The notes beneath the pieces were generated by a model. The model was not told the origin of the DNA and ran no database searches. It saw only the letters and a list, made by a program, of their open reading frames with translations. Position numbers and translations under genes: made by a program. Below, in pieces: positions 42,972 through 51,500 of a DNA stretch of 64,000 bases. Within the stretch, counting starts at the first letter, position 1; every line of letters starts with the position of its first letter. Origin of the DNA: Allocatelliglobosispora scoriae (GTDB taxonomy: Bacteria; Actinomycetota; Actinomycetes; Mycobacteriales; Micromonosporaceae); assembly GCF_014204945.1 (NCBI RefSeq), contig NZ_JACHMN010000002.1, positions 372,001 to 436,000 on the forward strand, in the 5' to 3' direction.

Positions 42972-43900
42972 GACGTAACCACCCGGGGGTCGATGAGGCC
43001 GTAGACGATGTCGACGATGAGGTTGACCACGACGTAGACGGTGGCCGCGAAGATGACGACGCCGAGCACGAGCGGGATGTCCTTGGTCGTGGTGGCGGTG
43101 AGCATGAGCTGCCCGACGCCCCGGCGTACGAAGAGGGTCTCGGTGATCACCGCGCCGCCGAGCAGGCCGCCGATGACGAAGCCCGACATGGTGACGATCT
43201 GGATCAGCGCGTGCCGCAGGGCGTGGCCGAGGCGCACCGACGCCTCGCGCATGCCCCGGCTCCGCGCGGTGAGGATGAACGGCTGCTCCAGCACCTCCTC
43301 CAGCTCCGTGCGCAGCACCTGCGAGAGCGTCGCCGCGATCGGCAGCGCCAGGGTGAAGGTGGGCAGCACCAGCGCCGCGAACCCTTCGTTGCCGGAGACC
43401 GGGAACCAGCCCGCCTTGAACGAGAAAATGATCAGCAGCACCAGGCCGAGCACGAAGGTGGGGAAGGATGTGAGCACGAGCTCGATCCCGGATGCCGTGG
43501 AGCGGATCCACGGCCGCCGCCTGGCGGTGAGGATCGCGACCCCCACCGCCAGGACGACCGCCACGACCGCCGCGCTCAGCGCCAGCTGTACCGTCTCGCC
43601 CAGCTGCTCGCCGATCGCCTTCGCCACCGAGACGCGCTGCTGGTAGGACTCACCCAGGTCACCGGTGAGGAGCCTGCCGAGATAGTTCAGGTACTGCTGG
43701 TAGAGCGGGAGGTCCAGGCCGTAGTCGGTACGCACCCGGTCGAGGACCGCCTGTGTCGGGTTGGCCCCGTCACCGGCGACGGTCGCCAGGGCCGCGTCGC
43801 CCGCCGTCACGTGCAGCGCGATGAACGACAGCGTCGCCGCCCCCCAGAGCACACCGATCCCGGCCACGAGCCTGGTGCCGATCCTCTTCCAGATGCCCAT
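42968..43900 (-). CDS. ABC transporter permease, DppB-like
   Basis: This 310-residue permease begins with MGIWKRIGTRLVAGIGVLWG and contains YGLDLPLYQQYLNYLGRLLTGDLGES, the ~100-residue extracellular-loop signature of DppB proteins. The EAA loop LTARSRGMREASVRLGHALRH and the ending YVVVNLIVDIVYGLIDPRV follow. It starts 2 nt after the solute-binding protein stop, so translation is coupled. Together with the DppC-like partner it forms the membrane channel. Confidence 0.93.
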   Translation of the reverse strand: MGIWKRIGTRLVAGIGVLWGAATLSFIALHVTAGDAALATVAGDGANPTQAVLDRVRTDYGLDLPLYQQYLNYLGRLLTGDLGESYQQRVSVAKAIGEQLGETVQLALSAAVVAVVLAVGVAILTARRRPWIRSTASGIELVLTSFPTFVLGLVLLIIFSFKAGWFPVSGNEGFAALVLPTFTLALPIAATLSQVLRTELEEVLEQPFILTARSRGMREASVRLGHALRHALIQIVTMSGFVIGGLLGGAVITETLFVRRGVGQLMLTATTTKDIPLVLGVVIFAATVYVVVNLIVDIVYGLIDPRVVTS

Positions 43901-43902
43901 GA

Positions 43903-45576
43903 CTACTTCTCCAGCCAGGCGTAGGCGAAGTACGGCGTGCCGTGGGAGGTGTCCACGACGACGTTGTGCAGCTTCGAGCTGAACGCCCACAGCACCGAGT
44001 TGTCGTAGACCGGGAATCCGGGCGTCAACTCCGCGAGCCGGTGCTGCACCTTGCCGTAGAGGTCCGCCAGCTGCACCTTGTCGGTGGTCTGCCGGGCCTG
44101 GTCGAGCCAGCCGTCGAGCTGAGGATCGCTCAGGTGGGACGTGTTCTGGCCCAGCCGCGCCTTGTTCGGGATGCTGAACGTGGCGTACTTGATGTAGAGC
44201 ACGTCGGGCGTGTTCGTGTGCCAGACGCCGGCGGAGAGGTCGTAGTCGCCGTCGTAGCGGCGGGTGGTGAGCTGCGCACTCGGGATGAGCTCGATGTTGA
44301 CCTTGATGCCGACGGCCTTCACCTGCGCCTGGATGAGGTCGAAGATCGGGCTGATCGTCGCGGTCTGTCCGACCGGCCACTGCACGATGAGCTGCTTGCC
44401 GCCCTTGGTCCGGTAGCCCTCGGCGTCCTTGGCGGTCCAGCCGGCCTGGTCGAGCAGCTCGTTGGCGCGCTTGACGTCGAAGCCCGGCAGGGTGACCGTC
44501 GGGTCGTAGTATTTGGTGACCCGGTCGACGAAGCTCGTCGCGAGCTGCCGCTCACCGAAGCCGACCGTCTTCACGACCGCCTCGCGGTTGACCGCGGCGA
44601 CGAAGGCCTGCCGCACCTTGATGTCATCGAACGGCGCCCGCGTCGTGTTGAACTCGATCGTGTAGGGCAGGCCGATCCGGTTGACGTTGGAGTAGACGAG
44701 CCCGGTGCTCGCCTTCACCGCGGCGGCGTTCTGCGCCGGGACGTAGCCGGTCGCCTGGTACTGCCCGCTGGTCAGCGAGTTGAACCGGACGGCGTCCTGG
44801 CCGACCCAGGAGACGTTGATCCCGTCGAGGTGCGGCTGGCCGGTGGCGCCGAGCAGCGGCGGCGCCCACGTGTAGCCCTGCCGCTTGACGAAGGTGGCGC
44901 CCTGCGTCTTGGTGTATCCGGTCAGCACGAACGGACCGGAGCCCACCGGCTTCTCGCAGAGCTGCGCCGGGGTGCTCTCCTTGATCGCCTTGGGCGAGAG
45001 CAGGCCGAGCCAGCCCTGGGCGAGCACGTCGAGGAACGGCGAGTAGGGCTGCTGGAGGTGCACCTCCAGCGTCTGCGCGTCGATGATCTTACTGTCCACA
45101 TAGGGCGCGATGTAGGGCCCGGCGAGCGGCGAGCGGGTGTCCGGATCGAGCATGTGCTCGAAGTTGGTGACGACCGCCTGCGCGTCGAAGACCGCGCCGT
45201 CGCTGAAGGTGACGCCCGTGCGCAGGTGGAAGGTGTAGGTCTTGCCGTCCGGCGAGATCTCCCACTTCTCGGCGAGCCACGGCGACGGGTTGCCGTCCTT
45301 GTCGAGGTAGACGAGGTTGTCGGTGAGGATGCGCCCGAAGATCTGCTCCACATCGGAGGAGATCGCGTGCGGGTCGAGGCAGAGCGGGTCTGCCGACATC
45401 GACAGGTTGAGGGTGCCGCCGTCGGCCGGCGTTCCTTCGGCGTTGAGGGCGGAGCCGGCGGTGCGGGCACTGGAGTCGGCGTTGGCCGCGCTGGTCCCGT
45501 CTGTGGTGGCGCACGCCGCGAGCAGGCCGACCACGGCGGTGACGGCGAGCAGGCGCGCAGACTTGCGGATGGACAC
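43903..45576 (-). CDS. Solute-binding lipoprotein, family 5
   Basis: This 557-residue SBP_bac_5 protein has a lipoprotein signal (AVVGLLAACATTDG) and then a periplasmic-binding fold with GGTLNLSMSADPLCLDPH, EKWEISPDGKTYTFHLRTGVTFSDG, RQAFVAAVNREAVV and YDLSAGVWHTNTPDV. These proteins deliver peptides, glutathione, nickel chelates or other solutes to DppBC-type pores. GTG 45576 is chosen because GAAGGG lies just upstream and it gives a standard lipoprotein N-terminus. It is the first full gene of the operon, 116 nt after the cysteine leader peptide stop. Confidence 0.92.
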   Translation of the reverse strand: MSIRKSARLLAVTAVVGLLAACATTDGTSAANADSSARTAGSALNAEGTPADGGTLNLSMSADPLCLDPHAISSDVEQIFGRILTDNLVYLDKDGNPSPWLAEKWEISPDGKTYTFHLRTGVTFSDGAVFDAQAVVTNFEHMLDPDTRSPLAGPYIAPYVDSKIIDAQTLEVHLQQPYSPFLDVLAQGWLGLLSPKAIKESTPAQLCEKPVGSGPFVLTGYTKTQGATFVKRQGYTWAPPLLGATGQPHLDGINVSWVGQDAVRFNSLTSGQYQATGYVPAQNAAAVKASTGLVYSNVNRIGLPYTIEFNTTRAPFDDIKVRQAFVAAVNREAVVKTVGFGERQLATSFVDRVTKYYDPTVTLPGFDVKRANELLDQAGWTAKDAEGYRTKGGKQLIVQWPVGQTATISPIFDLIQAQVKAVGIKVNIELIPSAQLTTRRYDGDYDLSAGVWHTNTPDVLYIKYATFSIPNKARLGQNTSHLSDPQLDGWLDQARQTTDKVQLADLYGKVQHRLAELTPGFPVYDNSVLWAFSSKLHNVVVDTSHGTPYFAYAWLEK

Positions 45577-45692
45577 GGTGAAGCCCTTCACAAAAATGGG
45601 GGTGTACGCCGAAGGAAGCCCCGCATTGGGCGTTGGTTTCGGTCGCGGTGCGGATGAGAGTGGTGGGGTTCGCAGAACAGGGGCAGGCGGCA

Positions 45693-45764
45693 TCAACAGC
45701 CGCAGCTGCACACCCTCAGAAAGTCCACATAGCGCCGTTGGACCAGGCGCAGGCTCCGCTTCAT
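45693..45764 (-). CDS. Poly-cysteine leader peptide (attenuator uORF)
   Basis: A 23-codon open frame begins ATG 45764 and ends TGA at 45693. The peptide starts MKRSLRLVQRRYVDF and ends LRVCSCGC, i.e. three cysteines in the last five residues. This layout (short basic RRxxD segment, Cys cluster at the end) is that of actinobacterial/mycobacterial leader peptides placed ahead of sulfur-assimilation operons. There, scarcity of Cys-tRNA stalls the ribosome and changes expression of the downstream gene. It lies 116 nt ahead of the solute-binding protein start. No clear Shine-Dalgarno is seen, so the mRNA may be leaderless. Confidence 0.8.
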   Translation of the reverse strand: MKRSLRLVQRRYVDFLRVCSCGC

Positions 45765-45845
45765 GGCGAGAAACGTAGGGCGCCGCGAGTGATCATGTCC
45801 AGGCAAAAGTGACCCGGATCACATACTTAATTGATATGTCCCATG

Positions 45846-45860
45846 GGAATTATAGGAATT
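45846..45860 (-). promoter_or_regulatory. Organosulfur-region motif, copy 2 / possible -10
   Basis: Read on the minus strand it is AATTCCTATAATTCC, differing at two positions from 34851-34865. It contains a perfect TATAAT and is itself palindrome-like, so it could be a -10 element for the transport operon or a regulator site shared by the divergent operons. It is 51 nt before the SfnB-type gene at 45911. Confidence 0.4.
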
Positions 45861-45910
45861 ATCCGCTCGATGGATTGCCTTGATCAGCATCGCCGTGCCA
45901 GCATCGCGGC

Positions 45911-47122
45911 ATGGCACCACCAGCAAACCCTGATGCACCGCACGCGTACGTGATCCGCGACGACGCCGAGGCCCTCGCCGTCGCGGCCGGGCTCGCCGCC
46001 GAGTTCGCCGTCGACGCGGCCGAGCGCGACGCCACCCGGCGCCTGCCCCGGGCCGAGCTCGACCGGCTCAGCGACAGCGGCCTGCTCGCGATCACCGTCC
46101 CCGCCGAACACGGCGGCGCCGATGTCAGCGCGGCCACGATCGCGGAGGTGTTCCGGCTGCTCGCCGCCGCCGACCCCAACATCGCGCAGATCCCGCACAG
46201 CCACTTCGTCTACGTCAACGTGCTACGCCACCAGGGCGACCCCGAGCAGCGCAAGTTCTTCTTCGGCGAAATCCTCGCCGGCAAGCGCATCGGCAACGCC
46301 CAGTCCGAGATCGGCACCAAGAACCTGATGGACTACCGCACCCGGCTCACCCCGGTCGAGGGCGGCGGATACCTGGTCAACGGGACGAAGTACTACGCCA
46401 CCGGCGCGCTGTTCGCGCACTGGATCGCGATCCTCGCCCGCGGAGAGGACGACAAGCTCTACGTCGCCTACGCCCCCGCCGACGACCCGGGCATCACCGT
46501 CGTCGACGACTGGGCCGGGATGGGGCAGCGCACCACCGCCAGCGGCACCGTCCACCTGCTCGACGTCGCCGTCCCGGACGACCGGGTGGTCCCCCAGCAC
46601 CGCACCTTCGACGGTCCGCAGCTCTACGGCGCGTTCGCGCAGGTGCTGCACGCGGCGATCGACGTCGGGATCGCGGAGGGGGCGCTGGACGAGGCGGCGC
46701 ACTTCGTGCGTACCAAGACGAGGCCCTGGTTTGAAGCCGGCGTCGAGACGGCCGTGGAGGATCCGCTGCTCGTGCAGCGCTTCGGCGAGCTGTCGCTGGA
46801 GCTGCGGGCGGCGCACGCGCTGCTAACCACCGCCGCGAGGGAGATCGACACGGCCGCCGCAGCGCTCGACGACGACTCGGCCGGGCGGGCGTCGCTCGCC
46901 GTGGCCGCCGCGAAGGCCTACTCCGACCGGGCCGCCAACTCCCTGGCCGGCGCGCTCTTCGAGGTCGCCGGGACCCGCTCCAGCCTCGACACCTTCAACC
47001 TGCACCGGCACTGGCGCAACGCGCGCACGCACACCCTGCACGACCCGGTCCGCTGGAAGGTCCAGCACCTCGGCCGGGCCGCACTCACCGGCACCCTGCC
47101 GCCCCGGCACGGGCTGCTCTGA
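45911..47122 (+). CDS. SfnB-family sulfur-acquisition flavoprotein (acyl-CoA dehydrogenase fold)
   Basis: The protein has 403 residues: AITVPAEHGGADVSAATIAEVFRLL, IPHSHFVYVNVLRHQG, NAQSEIGTKN, VNGTKYYATGALFAHWI, DDWAGMGQRTTASGTVHLLD and the ending FNLHRHWRNARTHTLHDPVRWK. This is the SfnB group, acyl-CoA-dehydrogenase relatives that act with reduced flavin in sulfone/sulfonate use. It is about 16 residues longer than the paralogue at 34881 and clearly diverged from it. It forms a two-gene operon with ssuD (25-nt gap) and is divergent from the leader-peptide/transport operon. Confidence 0.88.
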   Translation: MAPPANPDAPHAYVIRDDAEALAVAAGLAAEFAVDAAERDATRRLPRAELDRLSDSGLLAITVPAEHGGADVSAATIAEVFRLLAAADPNIAQIPHSHFVYVNVLRHQGDPEQRKFFFGEILAGKRIGNAQSEIGTKNLMDYRTRLTPVEGGGYLVNGTKYYATGALFAHWIAILARGEDDKLYVAYAPADDPGITVVDDWAGMGQRTTASGTVHLLDVAVPDDRVVPQHRTFDGPQLYGAFAQVLHAAIDVGIAEGALDEAAHFVRTKTRPWFEAGVETAVEDPLLVQRFGELSLELRAAHALLTTAAREIDTAAAALDDDSAGRASLAVAAAKAYSDRAANSLAGALFEVAGTRSSLDTFNLHRHWRNARTHTLHDPVRWKVQHLGRAALTGTLPPRHGLL

Positions 47123-47147
47123 ACCGCCCCGCACAGGAGAAAGCACC

Positions 47148-48296
47148 ATGACGCTCACGTTCCACTGGTTCCTGCCCACCTACGGCGACAGCCGGTTCAT
47201 CGTCGGTGGCGGGCACGGCCTGCCCGCCGGAGTGGCCGGCGGTGCCCGGCCGGCGACGCTGGCCTACCTGGGCCAGATCGCGCGGACGGCCGAGCAGCTC
47301 GGCTTCGTCGGCGCGCTCACCCCGGCCGGGGCCTGGTGCGAGGACGCGTGGCTCTCCACCGCGATGCTCACCGAGGTCACCGAGCGGCTGAAGTTCCTCG
47401 TCGCGTTCCGGCCCGGGCTTCTCTCCCCCACCCTCGCCGCGCAGATGGCCGCCACGTTCCAGCGGCACTCCAACGGGCGGCTGCTGCTCAACGTGGTCAC
47501 CGGCGGCGAAGCGCACGAGCAGCGGGCCTACGGCGATTTCCTCGACAAGGACGCCCGCTACGCCCGCGCCGACGAGTTCCTGCACGTCGTACGCAGTCTG
47601 TGGCGCGGCGGTGCCCCGGTCGACTTCACCGGCGAGCACCTGCGGGTCGAGGGCGCCACGGTGCCCCGGGTGCCGGACCCGGTGCCGCCGATCTACTTCG
47701 GCGGGTCGTCCAAGGCCGCCGGGCCGGTCGCGGCCAAGCACGCCGACGTCTACCTCACCTGGGGCGAGCCGCCAGCGCAGGTCGCCGAGAAGCTCGCCTG
47801 GATCCGGCAGCTCGCCGCCGAGGAGGGGCGCGAGATCCGCTTCGGCATCCGGCTGCACGTCATCGCCCGCGACACCGCCGACGAGGCCTGGGCGCAGGCC
47901 CGCAAGCTGCTCGAAGGCATCAGCGACGCCGACATCGCAGGAGTCCAGGCGGGCCTTGCGCGCAGCGAGTCCGAGGGGCAGCGGCGGATGCTCGCCCTGC
48001 ACGGCGGGCGCCGTGACGACCTCCAGATCGCGCCGAACCTCTGGGCCGGCGTGGGTCTGGTCCGGGGCGGGGCGGGGACGGCTCTCGTCGGCAGCCACAC
48101 AGAGATCGCCGACCGCATCGCCGAGTACGCCGACCTCGGCATCAGCGAGTTCATCCTCTCCGGACACCCGCACGTGGAGGAGGCGTACTGGTTCGGCGAG
48201 GGTGTGCTGCCGATCCTGCGCGGCCGCGGCCTGTGGCAGCACCCCGTCGGCGACCTGACCAGCGAGCGCCCCCAGATCCCCTTCGCCGCCCGCTGA
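47148..48296 (+). CDS. ssuD: FMNH2-dependent alkanesulfonate monooxygenase SsuD
   Basis: This 382-residue protein is the expected SsuD length. It starts TLTFHWFLPTYGDSR and includes TPAGAWCEDAWLSTAML (region of the active-site Cys), LLNVVTGGEAHEQRAYGDFLD, IRFGIRLHVIARDTADEAW (Arg/His pair of the active site) and the ending GTALVGSHTEIADRI and FILSGHPHVEEAYWFGEGVLP. SsuD converts alkanesulfonates to aldehyde and sulfite with O2 and FMNH2 from SsuE. It is the second gene after the SfnB-type flavoprotein. A perfect 62-bp palindrome (B3) begins 12 nt after the stop. Confidence 0.95.
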   Translation: MTLTFHWFLPTYGDSRFIVGGGHGLPAGVAGGARPATLAYLGQIARTAEQLGFVGALTPAGAWCEDAWLSTAMLTEVTERLKFLVAFRPGLLSPTLAAQMAATFQRHSNGRLLLNVVTGGEAHEQRAYGDFLDKDARYARADEFLHVVRSLWRGGAPVDFTGEHLRVEGATVPRVPDPVPPIYFGGSSKAAGPVAAKHADVYLTWGEPPAQVAEKLAWIRQLAAEEGREIRFGIRLHVIARDTADEAWAQARKLLEGISDADIAGVQAGLARSESEGQRRMLALHGGRRDDLQIAPNLWAGVGLVRGGAGTALVGSHTEIADRIAEYADLGISEFILSGHPHVEEAYWFGEGVLPILRGRGLWQHPVGDLTSERPQIPFAAR

Positions 48297-48306
48297 CAGT
48301 CCACCT

Positions 48307-48370
48307 GTCACGTTTTGCAGCAAGGCGTGGTGTAGATCGCGATCTACACCACGCCTTGCTGCAAAACGTG
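48307..48370. repeat. Palindrome family B, copy B3 (perfect 62-bp palindrome)
   Basis: Positions 48309-48339 and 48340-48370 are exact reverse complements with no spacer. The outer part is the family B core cacgttttgcagcaa; the inner part (ggtgtagatcg) differs from B1 and B2, which have unpaired loops. It lies between the convergent ssuD and P450-NRPS genes. Confidence 0.92.
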
Positions 48371-48419
48371 CGGGGCTCGGAGGGCAACGGATCGTGCGCG
48401 GATTGGCTATAAATGAGGT

Positions 48420-48453
48420 GTGGCGCCGCCGACCCGTCGGTCGGCGGCGCCAC
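48420..48453. terminator. Hairpin terminator, 15-bp perfect arms
   Basis: gtggcgccgccgacc and its complement enclose a 4-nt loop, ~145 nt beyond the P450-NRPS stop on the minus strand. The rest of 48371-48596 shows no gene. Confidence 0.65.
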
Positions 48454-48596
48454 GTTCATCGGAGAGCAGCCCGGGAGTGACCCGCTCTCCGCGCGGCCGA
48501 CGCCAGGTGCCGGCCGCACGATCGTGTGAATCTCCGGTGCCCTGCGCCCTCGCGCCAGCGTGGTAGGCCTCGGCCACCGGAGTCACCCGACCGCGT

Positions 48597-51500
48597 CTAG
48601 GTGTGGCTGACCCTGATCGGGTCGGCCGCCGCGATCGACTCGACCTCAGGGGGGTCGATGCGATCGGGCAGCTCGCGCCACTTCTCGGTGGGTATGCGTT
48701 CGGTCGCCATGAACCCCTCGCCGTTCGCACCGGCGACCGACAGCAGGTGGGTGGCGATGCCCGCCGGGGTGGGGCAGGCGAGCAGCTGCGCGACGTCGCG
48801 GAACGCCGACCCGCTCGCGTGTTCCAACCCCGCGAGCAGCCCCGCGATGGCGAGCGAGTCGCCGCCGAGGGTGAAGAAGTCGGAGTCCCGGCCGATCTGG
48901 TCGGCGGTGACGCCGAGGCAGCCCGCGAAGATCTCGACGACCCGCCGGGTCAGCACCGGATGCCGTGGATCCGGCTGCGGGACGGCGATCGGCCTGTCGT
49001 CCACCGCGGCCTTGCCTGCGGCGCTGCGCGGCAGCTCGTCGACGATGCTGAACGCCGCGGGCACCATCCCGCCGTGCAGACGCGCCGCGAGGTGGGCCCG
49101 GACGGCCGCCTCGTCGAAGACGCCGACCGGCACGACGAGTGCGACGAGCCGTCCGTCGCGCTCGGCGACGAGGCAGCAGGAGACGCCGGGAGCCGTTTCG
49201 AGCACGCGCTCGACCTCGTCGAGCTCGACCCGCTGACCGCGGATCTTGACCTGCCGGTCGCGGCGCCCCAGGTATTCGACAGAGCCGTCCTGGCGCCACC
49301 GGCCCCGGTCGCCGGTGCGGTAGAGCCGCCGATCGGGCGCGTAGGGATCGGGTCGGAACCGCTCCTCCATCAGGTCCGGCCGCCCCAGGTAGCGGCCGAT
49401 GCCGAGGCCGCCGATGCAGATCTCGCCCTCCGCGCCGACCGGCACCGCTCGGAGCTGCTCGTCGAGGACGTAGATCCGCTTGTTGGGGATCGGGCGGCCG
49501 ATCGGCGGCTCCTCCCCGACGACGCACTCGTGCCACGTCGCCCAGACCGCGGCCTCGGCCGGGCCGTAGAGGTTGAGGAAGCGGCGGCCCGGCGCGAGCC
49601 AGCGTGCGACGACCGCAGCCGACAGGCGCTCCCCCGCCGCCGCTCCCAGTCGAAGGTCGGGCAGCGGATCCTCCGGCAGCGCCGCCCAGACCGACGGGGT
49701 GAGGGTCACCACGGTGACCCGCCGATCGCGGAGTTGCCGCAGCAGCGGCGGTCCGACGATCAGATCCACGCTCGGCGCCACCACCAGCGTCGCGCCGCCG
49801 AGCAGCGATAGCAGCAGGTCGTGGACACAGCCGTCGAAGTTGGGCGAGAGGAACTGCAGGACCCGGTCCCCGGGCCCGGCTCGCATCACCCGGCGGTGCC
49901 CGACGTGCAGGTTGACCGCGCCCTCGTGGTCGACGGCGATCGCCTTCGGCCGCCCGGTGGTGCCGCTGGTGAAGACGACGTACGCCGTGGTCCCGGCCGT
50001 GGCACCGGTGACGGGCGGCTCCTCGGCGGCACCGGAGGTGTCCACGACGAGGATTGGTGTCCCGAGGTCCGCGTGGAGAGCCGCGTGACCCCGGGAGTCT
50101 GTGAGCAGCAGCGCGACGCCGGCGTCGGCCACCATGGTGCGCAGCCGCTCGGCCGGGCAGTCGATCTCGGAGAGCAGGAACGCACCACCGGCCTTGGCGA
50201 CGGCGAGCACCGAGATGACGAAGTCCACCGACCGGTCCATCACGACACCGACGATCGACTCGGGCTGCACGCCCCGGCCGCGCAGCACCCTGGCGAGCGC
50301 GTTCGCCCGGCGGTCGACGTCGGCGTAGGTGTAGCCGCGACCGGCCTCGTCGACCGCGATGTCGTCGGGGGCGAGCCGGGCCCGGTGGGCGAAGACGTCG
50401 TGCCACAGCGCGGCGGGGCCCAGCGGTGCGGCGGTGTCGTTCCACTGCATCGTCACCTGGTGCTCGACCGACGCGGTGGGCCGGTCGGAGACGGCCGCGA
50501 CGGGCGGGTCGATGACGACGCGGGCGTGGGCACGGCAGCGGGTGTTGGGGTGGTGGCCCCAGACCTGGGCGCCCTCGCCGGTCGCGGGCCGGTAGTGCGG
50601 GTAGCGGTCGAGGAAGCCGAGGATCGCCCAGCGGGCCATGCGCTCGGCGTACGGGGCGCCGATGCAGTAGTGGCGACCGGAGCCGAAGCCGAGGTGCCGG
50701 GAGCCCGTGCGGTGGATGTCGAGGCGCTCGGGGTCGGCGAACGTACGCGGGTCCAGGTTGGCCGCCGCGAGCAGGACGAGCACGGTCTGGCCGGCTCGGA
50801 TGTGCTGCCCGGCGAGCTCGACGTCCACGGTGGCGCGACGGGCGACATACTGGCTGGAGCCGTCGAGGCGCATGAACTCGTCGATCGCGCCGCCGACGAG
50901 CTCCGGGTCGGCCCGCAGGAGCCGCTGCTGCGCCGGGTGCTGGTCGAGCAGGAGCAGCCCGGTGGTGACGAGGTGGGTCAGGGTCTGGTATCCGCCGCCG
51001 ACGAGCACGACGCAGTTGGCCGCGATCGCGTCGAGGGCGGGCGCCTCGGTGCCCAGGCCGTCGACGAGGGAGCCGATCAGGTCGTCGCGGCCCTGTCCGG
51101 CGCGCCGCTCGGCCTCGCCCCGGAACTCCGCCATCGCCTCCTGCAGCACCGGGATCACCGACTCGTCGCGGATGTCCGGCAGGGTGCTGAGGCTGCCGAG
51201 CAGCGTCTCGTAGGCCTCCGCCCAGCGGCTCAGGTCGGCCTCGCGCCCCGGCATCCCCAGCAGCGACGCGATCAGCATGCTGGGGAGCTTCGCGGCGAAG
51301 TCGTCGACGAGGTCGAGCGAGCCGGTGCTCGGCAGGGTCCGCAGGACGGAGTCGACCATCTCCCGCATCGCCTGGTCGCGCTCGCGGATGCGGGAGGCGG
51401 CGAACTGGGCGCGCACGGCGCCGCGCAGGTCGTCGTGGCGTGGCGGGTCGGTGAAGAGGAGCTGGTCGGCGAGCATCGCGCCGATGGACCGAGCGCCGGC

